Shown here piece after piece: positions 18,741 through 26,371 of a stretch of 37,070 bases of DNA. A model generated the notes under the pieces. That model saw only the letters and a list, made by a program, of their open reading frames with translations, was not told the origin of the DNA and did not search any database. The DNA comes from an uncultured Bacteroidota bacterium (GTDB lineage: Bacteria > Bacteroidota > Bacteroidia > Bacteroidales > GCA-2748055): NCBI GenBank assembly GCA_937129385.1, contig CAKZNC010000024.1:1-37070 (forward strand), written 5' to 3'. Position 1 is the first letter of the stretch, and each line of letters opens with the position of its first letter. The translations under genes and the position numbers were made by a program.

Positions 18741-18757
18741 CCAGGGTTGACCCCTGG
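18741..18757 (-). promoter_or_regulatory. Inverted repeat in the leader of the desaturase gene
   Basis: CCAGGG (18741-18746) and CCCTGG (18752-18757) form a perfect 6-bp inverted repeat with a 5-base spacer, starting 20 bp upstream of the desaturase ATG. It could be an operator or an mRNA hairpin near the ribosome entry site. No regulator family can be named from the motif. Confidence 0.35.
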
Positions 18758-18871
18758 TTTGGAAATAAGTTCAGCCAATGAAACAGTTCACTGACTGAAA
18801 AGTTCTATAATTGGGGTGAATGGCTCTCTGGAGGTCTGATTGACCATACAGAAATGTGATCTCGCTGAGGG

Positions 18872-18905
18872 CTGCTGCAATTGCTGCATCGCAATATTGC
18901 AGCAG
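18872..18905 (-). terminator. Long stem-loop downstream of the GH51 gene
   Basis: CTGCTGCAAT (18872-18881) pairs perfectly with ATTGCAGCAG (18896-18905). The stem extends inward through TGC/GCA with a 2-base bulge, leaving a 6-base loop. It starts 15 bp past the stop codon of the GH51 gene, so an mRNA 3'-end hairpin is plausible, but no T-run follows on the minus strand. Transcription halt or transcript protection are both possible. The rest of the 18721-18920 gap shows only the inverted repeat listed separately. Confidence 0.45.
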
Positions 18906-18920
18906 TGCAATATAGGAATA

Positions 18921-20585
18921 TTATTCCTGAAGATCGAATACGAACACTGAAACCGAACTTTCAGGCACCTGGATATGCAGATTTTCCCTGTTTTGAGTGA
19001 ATTCCGAACTTTCAACGTGTGCTGCATGGCGAAGCAGGCTGTTTGATATCTCTGCAGATTTCTCCCCGATCAGCGCCAGTCGTTTATATTGCTTTTTCAC
19101 CGTCAATCCTTCGAATTGCACATCAACAGCATAGGTGTCGGTGTAATTCCTGTTGATGACATGCAGGTATACCTGGTCATCCGTTCTTGTTGCAACAATA
19201 TCCAGGTAGGCAACTTTGGGAGCTGCTTTAAGTGCATTCATGGTCAATGGTTGTGCATACACCGGGATTTCTTCGCTCCGGACTTTCAATCGCTCATTGC
19301 CATGATAATTGGAATAGAGTCCGGTGACCTGGAAGCTGGGCAAGAAGACCGGATCCTGTTGATATTCCGGATCCACCCTTATTCCGGTTATACCCCATGA
19401 TTTCCCCAGTAACATGCTCTGCATGGCCATTTCAATTTTTTCCCCTTCACGCATGAAACTGTGGAGGAATCCGGCAGCCCCGATTCCCTTGGCCAGGTCA
19501 GACTCCACCATGCCGCTCTTTTTTACAGCGCCGGATAGCCAGCCATTCCAGTTCCATTCGGTACATGCGACTGGAAATATGGTGTTTCGGGCCGACTGTG
19601 TATACCGGTCATCAAACATTTTTGAAAATCCCGTAGCGCTATCAATGGCCGGTGTGGATACCCATGCTTTCCAGAGGTCATGCTGCCCCAGGCTTTCAGG
19701 ATCCACATCATTTCCATCACGATCGACGATATTGTTTACATTCCAGGGAAGGTAGGGGTGGAAGACTATGTAACTGATCTTGTCCTGCATCTGTTGCTCA
19801 AACAGCCGGTTTAAACCCGGAAGCGGACCGTCAACGATAATCTTTACCCCGGGGTCAAGTGCAAGCAATGTGTCTGCCACTCCCCTTATACATTCAAATA
19901 AATGTTTCACCAGGGCAGTATCTGCTTCCCCGCCTTTCCAATTAAATCCTTCAAATCCCCAGTATTCATTTCCTATCTCAAAATACTGTACGTCATATGG
20001 CTTTCTCCTGCCGTTCAATTCCCTGTAGGTTGCCCATTCTCCGGAACCGGCGGCTGCATTACAATATGACCAAAGCGAAGCCGCACTTTTCCTGGCCTCT
20101 TCGATGGACTCCTTTTCCAGAAAGGCATCTCCGATATTCAGTACCAGGATCGGTTCAGCCCCGAGCGTGTCACAAAGGGCCAGGAACTCATCAAAGCCAA
20201 GCCGGTTGTCAGATACAATGGAATCTCCATCCCCCTGGCGGTACGCATAATAGGGGTTCCGGCTGGTCTGACCAGGGGCATGATCGATCATGTCTGTCCA
20301 GTCATAGTAGTCGACATCAGTCCCCCCGGGAAACCGTAAATTGGGGATTTTCATCTGTTTCAGCATCCCAAGGATTCGAGGATCGAATTCACCGGTTTCC
20401 GGGTTGATCACCAGGTCTCCACCGATCTCTCCACCCCAGCTGCACTTCTCCAAAAATTGTCCGAACAGATGATCGTTTACCGGGTTCAAGACCTCGTTTG
20501 TGATGGTCACCGACGGCATGGGTTCCTGGTTGGAACAGCCTGCCGCGAACAGCATGACCACAAAAGGAAAAACTACTTTCTTCAT
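18921..20585 (-). CDS. GH51-type alpha-L-arabinofuranosidase, lipoprotein
   Basis: A 554-residue protein with a lipoprotein signal (MLFAAGC, Cys17). The family pattern is clear: an N-terminal FGQFLEKCSWGGEIGG segment, PNLRFPGGTDVDYYDW (about 81-96), acid/base Glu207 in YFEIGNEYWG and nucleophile Glu343 in CTEWNWNGW. A TIM barrel (about 60-400) is followed by a C-terminal beta-sandwich resembling the alpha-L-AF_C domain, with DDQVYLHVINRNYTD near 480. Enzymes of this type remove alpha-L-arabinofuranose from arabinan, arabinoxylan or arabinogalactan; some relatives act as endoglucanases, so the exact activity is inferred. It lies 52 bp downstream of the GH10 xylanase gene, probably in the same transcript, which supports arabinoxylan as one substrate. 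Confidence 0.87.
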   Translation of the reverse strand: MKKVVFPFVVMLFAAGCSNQEPMPSVTITNEVLNPVNDHLFGQFLEKCSWGGEIGGDLVINPETGEFDPRILGMLKQMKIPNLRFPGGTDVDYYDWTDMIDHAPGQTSRNPYYAYRQGDGDSIVSDNRLGFDEFLALCDTLGAEPILVLNIGDAFLEKESIEEARKSAASLWSYCNAAAGSGEWATYRELNGRRKPYDVQYFEIGNEYWGFEGFNWKGGEADTALVKHLFECIRGVADTLLALDPGVKIIVDGPLPGLNRLFEQQMQDKISYIVFHPYLPWNVNNIVDRDGNDVDPESLGQHDLWKAWVSTPAIDSATGFSKMFDDRYTQSARNTIFPVACTEWNWNGWLSGAVKKSGMVESDLAKGIGAAGFLHSFMREGEKIEMAMQSMLLGKSWGITGIRVDPEYQQDPVFLPSFQVTGLYSNYHGNERLKVRSEEIPVYAQPLTMNALKAAPKVAYLDIVATRTDDQVYLHVINRNYTDTYAVDVQFEGLTVKKQYKRLALIGEKSAEISNSLLRHAAHVESSEFTQNRENLHIQVPESSVSVFVFDLQE

Positions 20586-20637
20586 CAGGGATGATATTTG
20601 AAAATTCGGGATAAAACTGATTGCTGCAAAAGCCTTT

Positions 20638-21714
20638 TTAAAAATTCATGATCGCCTCAAATGCGCTTTTGGGCTGATATTCAGTATCGAAGAGCAAAGG
20701 ATAATCGGTTCTTCCCTTTACGAAATAGTTGCTCAGCCAGGTATTGTTATCGGCCAGTCCCCAGAAAGTTACATTCGTGACCTTGTCGGACTTTTCCCTG
20801 AGCACCCGGAAGATCTCCGCATACTTTTTCGCCTGCATTTGCTCGATCTCATCTGTAAAGGCCCTTTTCTCCTTTGGCAGGTATTCTTCGGCAATGTTAT
20901 GATAGAATGGATAAATAGAGACATCCAGTTCAGTGATCTGCACTTCAAGACCAAGTGATGCAAAAAGGTCGATCGATTTCGACAGGTTCTCTGCGGTCAC
21001 ATCCTCCAGGGTCCAGTGTCCCTGCATCCCGATCCCGTCAATGGGAATCCCCCGCTCCTGGAAATCCTTCACCATTTTGTAGACCTTTTCCGCCTTCACC
21101 GGATCGATAAGGTTATAGTCGTTGTAAAATAGTTTCACCTCCGGATCCGCCTCGCGGGCATATACAAATGCCTTCTCAATGTATTCCGGTCCGCAGATGC
21201 GAAACCAGTCAATGTCCTCCCTGAACATTTTGTCAGGCTCATATGCAATCGCCTCATTGACCACATCCCATGCATAAACTTTCCCCCGGTAATGATCCAG
21301 CACTTCTCCGATATACCATTCAAGGCGTTCGAGCATCTTCTCTTTCGAAAGAAGATTTCCCATAGAGTCACGATAAAACCATTCATCGGTCTGGTTGTAC
21401 CATACCAGCGTATGTCCCCTTGCCATGATATCGTTCTCCGATGCAAAACTTGCAATCTGGTCCCCGGCCCCGAACGTGAATTCACCATTTTTGTTGATCG
21501 TGCGTTCAGGTTTCATGTCGTTCTCAGCCGTAATACTGGCAAAATGTTTTTTTATGAGGACTGTGTCGTGCCCCTCCATGTGCGCCTTGCTTATGGCCAC
21601 GCCAATCGGGAAGTATGCTGAATATTTCTCCGCGAGTGAAGCAGCCGGCTCCCCGGTGCGATTGCATGCTGTGAAAATAAAGATGGACAGTAAGAAAATG
21701 GTTCTTTGAGGCAT
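20638..21714 (-). CDS. GH10 endo-beta-1,4-xylanase, lipoprotein
   Basis: A 358-residue single-domain GH10 enzyme, close to the usual catalytic-domain length, with a lipoprotein signal (FIFTAC, Cys17). Hallmark motifs occur in order: TAENDMKPE (62-70), RGHTLVWYNQ (99-108), WDVVNEAI with acid/base Glu154, FYNDYN (196-201), QITELDVSIY with nucleophile Glu262, and FWGLADNNTWL near the C-terminus. The family cleaves the beta-1,4-xylan backbone. No carbohydrate-binding module is attached. It is the first gene of the minus-strand run and shares it with the GH51 gene 52 bp downstream, so xylan cleavage and arabinose removal are probably co-expressed. The start ATG at 21714 directly precedes the signal peptide. 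Confidence 0.96.
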   Translation of the reverse strand: MPQRTIFLLSIFIFTACNRTGEPAASLAEKYSAYFPIGVAISKAHMEGHDTVLIKKHFASITAENDMKPERTINKNGEFTFGAGDQIASFASENDIMARGHTLVWYNQTDEWFYRDSMGNLLSKEKMLERLEWYIGEVLDHYRGKVYAWDVVNEAIAYEPDKMFREDIDWFRICGPEYIEKAFVYAREADPEVKLFYNDYNLIDPVKAEKVYKMVKDFQERGIPIDGIGMQGHWTLEDVTAENLSKSIDLFASLGLEVQITELDVSIYPFYHNIAEEYLPKEKRAFTDEIEQMQAKKYAEIFRVLREKSDKVTNVTFWGLADNNTWLSNYFVKGRTDYPLLFDTEYQPKSAFEAIMNF

Positions 21715-21873
21715 GAGGTTTGTTTAGATATTATAAGCGTAAATATAATGAAAACTCTTCATAGCAAAGTTCTTGTCCCCGAAACCTGCCAACATGATCA
21801 TCCTCCACCTGGTCCACCAGCGTCGAGTTCAGGTTGCCGGGTAAAAGCTTCAATTACAGGCAACTCAGGCAAT

Positions 21874-22281
21874 TTACTTGTACGAGGTGCGTAATGCCCA
21901 TAAGATAGAAACCGCGGCCACGATGTGCATAATACCCATGCTGATCCTCGAGGCCCATGTCAGTTCCAGGGTGAGGGGATATACCGAAATTGCGAGCACG
22001 ATCACTGAAATGATGACCAGGATCATGAATGGCTTCCGCGTGGTCCTGTTCAGAAGCATCAGCAATAAAAGCGCACCGATTGCAGGAACCATCGACGCAA
22101 AGATGATCCCGAAGGGGTGAAGGTCCAGGGGTAGCTCGCCGGAGGTTTTGGGTGGAAGAACAAAAGATACATCCATTGCCCTGGAGATGTAATAAATAGC
22201 TACGTTCAGGATGGATGCCGCTACACCCCCAATGATTCCGTTGACGAGGATAGCGCTGTTGCTTACTTTTTTTGCGTTCAT
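21874..22281 (-). CDS. DUF6069-like small membrane protein
   Basis: A 135-residue protein with four predicted membrane segments (about 10-30, 55-78, 84-104 and 109-131) and a short extracytoplasmic loop with LPLDLHPFGIIFASMVPAIG. Length and layout match the DUF6069 family, whose function is not known. The gene starts 3 bp after the stop of the NmrA-like reductase gene, so the two are almost certainly co-transcribed and perhaps translationally coupled. Pairing with an NAD(P)H-binding reductase suggests a stress or redox-related unit, but nothing in the sequence proves it. Confidence 0.75.
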   Translation of the reverse strand: MNAKKVSNSAILVNGIIGGVAASILNVAIYYISRAMDVSFVLPPKTSGELPLDLHPFGIIFASMVPAIGALLLLMLLNRTTRKPFMILVIISVIVLAISVYPLTLELTWASRISMGIMHIVAAVSILWALRTSYK

Positions 22282-22284
22282 GGG

Positions 22285-23169
22285 TTATGATTTTGGTTCG
22301 AATTTTTTTAATTCTCTCTCTATAAACGCTTCAAGGGTGCCGGGAGTTCGACCTGTAATGTTTTTTACCTCATTTGTGAGCCTGGTTGGCTTTTTGGAAA
22401 AGCGGGGCAGGTAGTGCAGCATGATCATTACAAAGATCATGGCAGCTGGTACTCCCTGGTTACGTTTCTTTAGAAAGAATCGGATTAGATTCGGGCTGAC
22501 ATACCTGATCTCTCTACCTGTCATTTCTGTAAGCAGACCGGCAACTTCGTTGAAATTCTTCTGTTCCGATCCCGTAATCTCAACGCTGCTGTTGCTGAAT
22601 TTTTCAAATTCTTCCAGCAAAATTGCAGCCGTGACACCGATATCCCTGGCATCAACCCAGGTGAATGGCAGATTGCCTGCAGGAATGAAGATACGATTCT
22701 CTTCCCTGATTTCACGGACCAGGGTCGTGGTAAGATTTTGCATGAAATAAGAGGGGCGGAGGAAAATATATTCCAGCCCCTGGTTAAGTACCAGCTGCTC
22801 GATCTTGTAATGTGGGATCTTTGGCTGAGACTCTGCACCCTGTACAGAAAGAAATGCGATCCTGTTTATCCCGTTCCTTTTGATGCTTTCAAGGAAGGGT
22901 TTGAAATATTTCTCAACATCAGCCAGACCAGGTGGTCTTACCAGGAATACGATATCGACTCCAGCCAATGCCGGATCAAAAGTGTCGGGTTTTTCAAAAT
23001 CAAGTTTACGATGCTCCAGTTCAGGATATGCTTGAAGTGCTTTTTTTGATTTGTCAATGTCATAATGTGCCGCAATCAGGTTGTTTTCCCTACCCAACTC
23101 CTTCAGTCCCCTGATGGTTTCTGAACCAATATTCCCTGTGGCACCTGTAATCAGTATTTTTTTCATCAT
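22285..23169 (-). CDS. NmrA-like NAD(P)H-binding oxidoreductase (atypical SDR)
   Basis: A 294-residue cytoplasmic protein with the N-terminal Rossmann motif ITGATGNIGSET (about 7-18), the atypical-SDR NAD(P)-binding signature. The central segments LDFEKPDTFDPALAGVDIVFLV and IAFLSVQGAESQ are typical of NmrA/quinone-reductase-2-like proteins, which lack the classical SDR YxxxK catalytic pair. Members act as NAD(P)H:quinone reductases or redox sensors. The sequence starts MMKK; the second Met is an equally good start. It is divergent from the UPF0316 gene across a 54-bp gap and followed 3 bp later by the DUF6069 gene. Family call is firm, substrate unknown. Confidence 0.88.
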   Translation of the reverse strand: MMKKILITGATGNIGSETIRGLKELGRENNLIAAHYDIDKSKKALQAYPELEHRKLDFEKPDTFDPALAGVDIVFLVRPPGLADVEKYFKPFLESIKRNGINRIAFLSVQGAESQPKIPHYKIEQLVLNQGLEYIFLRPSYFMQNLTTTLVREIREENRIFIPAGNLPFTWVDARDIGVTAAILLEEFEKFSNSSVEITGSEQKNFNEVAGLLTEMTGREIRYVSPNLIRFFLKKRNQGVPAAMIFVMIMLHYLPRFSKKPTRLTNEVKNITGRTPGTLEAFIERELKKFEPKS

Positions 23170-23223
23170 CCATTCAACTTTATTGCTTAAAATTACAAGA
23201 ACAATTTAAATCATACAGTCAAA

Positions 23224-23790
23224 ATGGAATTTTTAGAATCAGAGCAGTTTATGATGGTGGCAATCCCATTGATGATCTTTTTTCTTCGCATCATTGATGT
23301 CTCTTTGGGCACACTGAGGATCATTTTTGTGTCCAAAGGGTTTAAGTTCCTCGCACCCATTATCGGATTTTTTGAAATCCTGATCTGGATATTTGTCGTA
23401 AGCCGGGTGATGGATGATCTCAGTAATTGGGTCTCCTTTGTTGCCTATGCAGGTGGTTTTGCCACCGGTAACTTTGTCGGGATGAAACTCGAGGAGAAGC
23501 TGGCAATCGGACATGAGCTCGTTCGGGTGATCACCCGGAGGGAGGCTTCTGATTTGATCGGATCCCTGAAAACAGGTGGCTATGGAGTCACTTCTGTCGA
23601 AGCAATGGGGGTCGATGGAGAGGTGTCTGTACTTTACATTATCATCAATCGGAAGAAATTGCCGGAAGTGCTTAAAATTATCAGGGAATACAATCCGAAA
23701 GCACTTTATACGGTGGAGGACATCAGGAAAGTAAGCAGGGAGGTCTATTACGGTGAATCGCCTGTCAATAGAAGCCGGTTATTCAAATAG
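23224..23790 (+). CDS. UPF0316 family membrane protein (DUF5698-DUF2179)
   Basis: A 188-residue protein. Three hydrophobic segments (about 10-34, 42-63 and 69-86) form the DUF5698 membrane part, including the family-typical DVSLGTLRIIFVSKG. A cytosolic DUF2179-like ferredoxin-fold domain follows (about 90-170; IGHELVRVITR, LIGSLKTGGYGVTSVEAMG, VLYIIINRKKLPEVLKII). The family is widespread in bacteria and of unknown role; DUF2179 is thought to be a small-ligand regulatory domain. It is a single gene, divergent from the NmrA-like reductase gene and convergent with the T9SS remnant (22-bp gap). Confidence 0.9.
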   Translation: MEFLESEQFMMVAIPLMIFFLRIIDVSLGTLRIIFVSKGFKFLAPIIGFFEILIWIFVVSRVMDDLSNWVSFVAYAGGFATGNFVGMKLEEKLAIGHELVRVITRREASDLIGSLKTGGYGVTSVEAMGVDGEVSVLYIIINRKKLPEVLKIIREYNPKALYTVEDIRKVSREVYYGESPVNRSRLFK

Positions 23791-23812
23791 GCAGTTCAGA
23801 TCATCAATAATA

Positions 23813-24192
23813 TTATTCCAGGATGATGACCTGTCCGGCCAGGTGATTGTTCTTGTCAGACAACAGCAGGTAATAGGGCCCCTTTGCCAACTCTTCCAAA
23901 TCCAGCTGGTTGGAATTCAGTACACCTCTCTTTACCAATTGTCCCGAGGTATTGTAAAGTGAGTAAAATCCTTTTTCTGTTTCAATTCCCCTGATCATGA
24001 AATGCCCCTTTCCGGGATTTGGGTATACCTGCAATGCCTGCATGTCATAGCCTCATCTGCAGAAACTGCGATGTAGTGGCCAGGATTGTATCTAATGGTA
24101 TCACTTCCAAAAACTGATCCGTGTGTCGCCGGAGTGAATGTGAACAAGAACAGTGTCAGAAAAGTAAGAATGGTTGAGGGTTTGGTCTTCAT
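23813..24192 (-). pseudogene. T9SS cargo remnant: signal peptide joined out of frame to a C-terminal sorting domain
   Basis: An ATG at 24192 begins a typical Sec signal peptide followed by GSDTIRYNPGHYIAVSADEAM; this frame then stops at about 23995. From 24043 another frame carries a complete type A T9SS sorting tail (LQVYPNPGKGHF, FYSLYNTSGQLVKRG, GPYYLLLSD, ending GQVIILE) to the stop at 23813. A single-base change near 24043-24055 would fuse them into about 126 residues. Even when joined there are only about 45 residues between signal and tail, too few for a normal T9SS cargo domain. The simplest reading is that an internal deletion removed the passenger and shifted the frame. The tail identifies the host as T9SS-bearing Bacteroidota. 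A sequencing indel in a genuine mini-protein is the alternative. Confidence 0.75.
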
Positions 24193-24362
24193 CAGCGAAT
24201 CTTGTTAAGGTTATGATTGTAGAGAGACAAGGAAGATTGAAAGATCTAAAAATACACCTTTCACGACTGAATGACAAAATGATCAGCGATGAAGATCAAT
24301 CGGATCATTAAAGGTCGGGTGATTTTCAACTTGACAAGTCGCAAAAGAGCAGAAAAATAATC

Positions 24363-24392
24363 AAAAAAAAGGTCCCCGGAAAACCGGGGACC
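24363..24392 (-). terminator. Rho-independent terminator of the RNA-binding protein gene
   Basis: GGTCCCCGG (24371-24379) and CCGGGGACC (24384-24392) form a perfect 9-bp GC-rich stem with a 4-base loop. On the minus strand it is followed by eight T (complement of 24363-24370). It lies 30 bp past the stop codon of the RRM gene. The 24193-24362 stretch beyond it shows no gene and presumably holds the old promoter of the T9SS remnant. Confidence 0.95.
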
Positions 24393-24422
24393 ATCACACT
24401 ATACTTCCGTATAAGTTTTCTT

Positions 24423-24704
24423 CTACCTGTAACCACCATCTCTCGGTCCACGACGATCGTCGTTTCTCGGATTGGCTTTTTTAACTACGATGGTTCTTCC
24501 CTGCAGCTCAGTGTCGTTCAGTCCGTCAATTGCCGCCTGAGCTTCATCGTCGTTTGGCATCTCAACGAAACCGTAACCTTTTGACCTGCCGGAGAATTTG
24601 TCCATGATAATTTTTACAGAGTCTACTTCTCCATAAGATTCGAAAGCTGATCTGAGATCATCTTCCTGAGTGTCATAATTCAATTTTGCACAAAAAATGT
24701 TCAT
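24423..24704 (-). CDS. Single-RRM RNA-binding protein (cold-shock-type RBP)
   Basis: A 93-residue protein from the ATG at 24704, whose first residues (MNIFCAKLNY) already form the first RRM strand; an upstream in-frame extension to 24761 has no domain character and overlaps the promoter. RNP2 is IFCAKL (3-8) and RNP1 is KGYGFVEM (about 43-50), with the usual beta-alpha-beta-beta-alpha-beta order. A short basic, glycine-rich tail follows (NPRNDDRRGPRDGGYR). Such proteins are abundant in Bacteroidota and cyanobacteria, bind single-stranded RNA, and are often induced by cold or act as global post-transcriptional regulators. The gene is monocistronic: it has its own promoter-like element, a hairpin in its leader and a strong terminator. 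Confidence 0.95.
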   Translation of the reverse strand: MNIFCAKLNYDTQEDDLRSAFESYGEVDSVKIIMDKFSGRSKGYGFVEMPNDDEAQAAIDGLNDTELQGRTIVVKKANPRNDDRRGPRDGGYR

Positions 24705-24729
24705 AAGAAATAATAATAAATTAATACAA

Positions 24730-24747
24730 GAGTCCGGTGAGGGACTC
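24730..24747 (-). promoter_or_regulatory. Hairpin in the 5' leader of the RNA-binding protein gene
   Basis: GAGTCC and GGACTC form a perfect 6-bp stem around a 6-base loop, 26 bp upstream of the ATG and inside the predicted transcript leader. It could serve autoregulation or temperature-dependent translation, as with some RBP leaders, but this is inferred only from position. Confidence 0.4.
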
Positions 24748-24758
24748 ATAAAACTTTT

Positions 24759-24766
24759 CAAAGATA
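24759..24766 (-). promoter_or_regulatory. Bacteroidota-type -7 promoter element for the RNA-binding protein gene
   Basis: The minus strand reads TATCTTTG, an exact match to the Bacteroidota housekeeping -7 consensus TAnnTTTG, 54 bp upstream of the ATG. A TTTG lies 15 bp further upstream, somewhat closer than the usual -33 spacing, so the upstream element is less certain. Confidence 0.6.
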
Positions 24767-24780
24767 CAATACATTAAAAT

Positions 24781-24799
24781 ACAAAACCCGGATTTCGGG
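24781..24799 (-). terminator. Weak intrinsic terminator after nhaA
   Basis: CCCG (24787-24790) and CGGG (24796-24799) flank a 5-base loop. On the minus strand the stem is followed by a T-rich run, about 38 bp past the nhaA stop. The stem is short, so termination may be partial. It directly abuts the promoter of the RNA-binding protein gene. Confidence 0.45.
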
Positions 24800-24836
24800 A
24801 ATATTTTTTCTTTTTTTACTGATTATTAGGATTTTC

Positions 24837-26201
24837 TTAACTTTTTGTCGCCACTTTTTTGTCAAGAATTTCATCTGGAACCTTCACCGATTTCATTTTG
24901 CCGGAAAATCTTAGTAGCAGGTAACCGATAAGTCCTGAAATTAATGAACCTAAAAGGATACCGATCTTTGAAGAGTTGGCCATGATCGGATCATTTGTAA
25001 ATGCCAGGTTTGATATAAATATGGACATGGTAAATCCTACACCGGCAAGGAAAGCAACACCGAAAACATGAGCTATGGTCAGTCCTTTTGGCAATTCGGT
25101 GAGTTTTAACTTCAGTCCAATAAATGTAAATAATGGAATCCCCACTATCTTCCCAATGAAAAGTGCGGCTGTAATGTTGATGACCAGCCTCCAGTCGATA
25201 CCGATGTCTACATTGAAAACCACCCCTGCATTGGCAAGTGCAAAGATCGGCATGATGAAATAGGCCACCCAGTAATGCAATTTATGCTCGAGGTGCTGCA
25301 ATGGCGATTGCACCTTGTCTGTCCATTCTTCCAGGTCATCGAGGTAATGGATCTGCTTCTCTGTCAGTATCGTTTTTTCACGATGTTCGGTATTTTCAAT
25401 CTCATGGATGATTTTATGCAATTTGTCGGTATAGGTCTTCACATTGATCTTTCTCCTGATCGGCACTGTAAAGGCGAGCATGACACCAGCAATGGTGGGA
25501 TGTATACCTGCTTTCAGGAAGAGCAGCCAGACCACAGCACCCAGTCCGATCCAGAGGTATTTGGAATAATACCGGTATTGACCTAGTATCGCCAGAAAAG
25601 CCATGGGAATCAATGCGAAAAGGATCAGTCCATATTTGATCTCTTCACTATAGAAGATAGCAATGACAAGGACAGCGCCAATATCATCCACGATAGCAAA
25701 AGCTGTCAGAAATACTTTGAGTGCAACGGGTACACGTTTCCCAAGTGAGTTGATGATTGCGAGTGAAAATGCGATGTCCGTTGCCATCGGAATACCCCAT
25801 CCGGGTTCGCTTTCCGGACTGTGATTCAGTATGAAATAGATGGAAACAGGAATGACCATGCCACCCAGAGCTGCAAAAAGTGGCAGGGCTGCTTTGCGCG
25901 GGGTATTCAATTCTCCGATCATGAGCTCCCTTTTGATCTCAAGGCCGATCAGGAAAAAGAATACGGCCATCAGTGCATCATTGACCCATAGCATGGTTGG
26001 TTTTGAGAGCTCAAAAGTGTCAGAATCAAACCCGATTTTGTATTCCCAGATCGATTGGTAAATATCTCCCCAGGGGGAATTTGCCCACAGAATTGCGATC
26101 ACAGTCGCAGCAAACAGCAGGATTCCGCCGAGCCCTTCTATTCGGGCAAATTTCTGGAAGGGCGTGATGATCATTTTTCCTATGGTATTTTCCTCTTTCA
26201 T
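24837..26201 (-). CDS. nhaA: Na+/H+ antiporter NhaA
   Basis: A 454-residue inner-membrane antiporter with about 11-12 membrane segments, longer than E. coli NhaA (388) mainly because of an insertion at about 255-310, a charged cytosolic stretch between membrane halves, and a C-terminal tail. Family hallmarks are present: FFFLIGLEIKREL (about 81-93), ATDIAFSLA with Asp142, and the ion-binding pair Asp172-Asp173 in AFAIVDDIGAV. The protein exchanges cytosolic Na+ or Li+ for external protons, supporting pH and salt homeostasis, which fits a saline habitat. It stands alone, divergent from the S74 protein gene across 170 bp and upstream of the RNA-binding protein gene on the same strand. Confidence 0.96.
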   Translation of the reverse strand: MKEENTIGKMIITPFQKFARIEGLGGILLFAATVIAILWANSPWGDIYQSIWEYKIGFDSDTFELSKPTMLWVNDALMAVFFFLIGLEIKRELMIGELNTPRKAALPLFAALGGMVIPVSIYFILNHSPESEPGWGIPMATDIAFSLAIINSLGKRVPVALKVFLTAFAIVDDIGAVLVIAIFYSEEIKYGLILFALIPMAFLAILGQYRYYSKYLWIGLGAVVWLLFLKAGIHPTIAGVMLAFTVPIRRKINVKTYTDKLHKIIHEIENTEHREKTILTEKQIHYLDDLEEWTDKVQSPLQHLEHKLHYWVAYFIMPIFALANAGVVFNVDIGIDWRLVINITAALFIGKIVGIPLFTFIGLKLKLTELPKGLTIAHVFGVAFLAGVGFTMSIFISNLAFTNDPIMANSSKIGILLGSLISGLIGYLLLRFSGKMKSVKVPDEILDKKVATKS

Positions 26202-26371
26202 TACATTAGATTGTCACATATAAATGCATAAGATTGGTTTTTGTTCAAATCAACGTACCAATTTAGAGGAATCCGGGAAAAAGACCAAGCAGAACCTGAG
26301 GGATCTTGTGGGTATACTTTACTTATATGCTAATAATTTGTAATTTGGACAGAATATAAAAAACAGTTGCC

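Noticed and set aside
23995-24192. Independent 65-residue secreted peptide
   Set aside because: The frame ends soon after the signal peptide in sequence that, read in the other frame, is a T9SS tail, so it is better explained as the front part of a broken gene.
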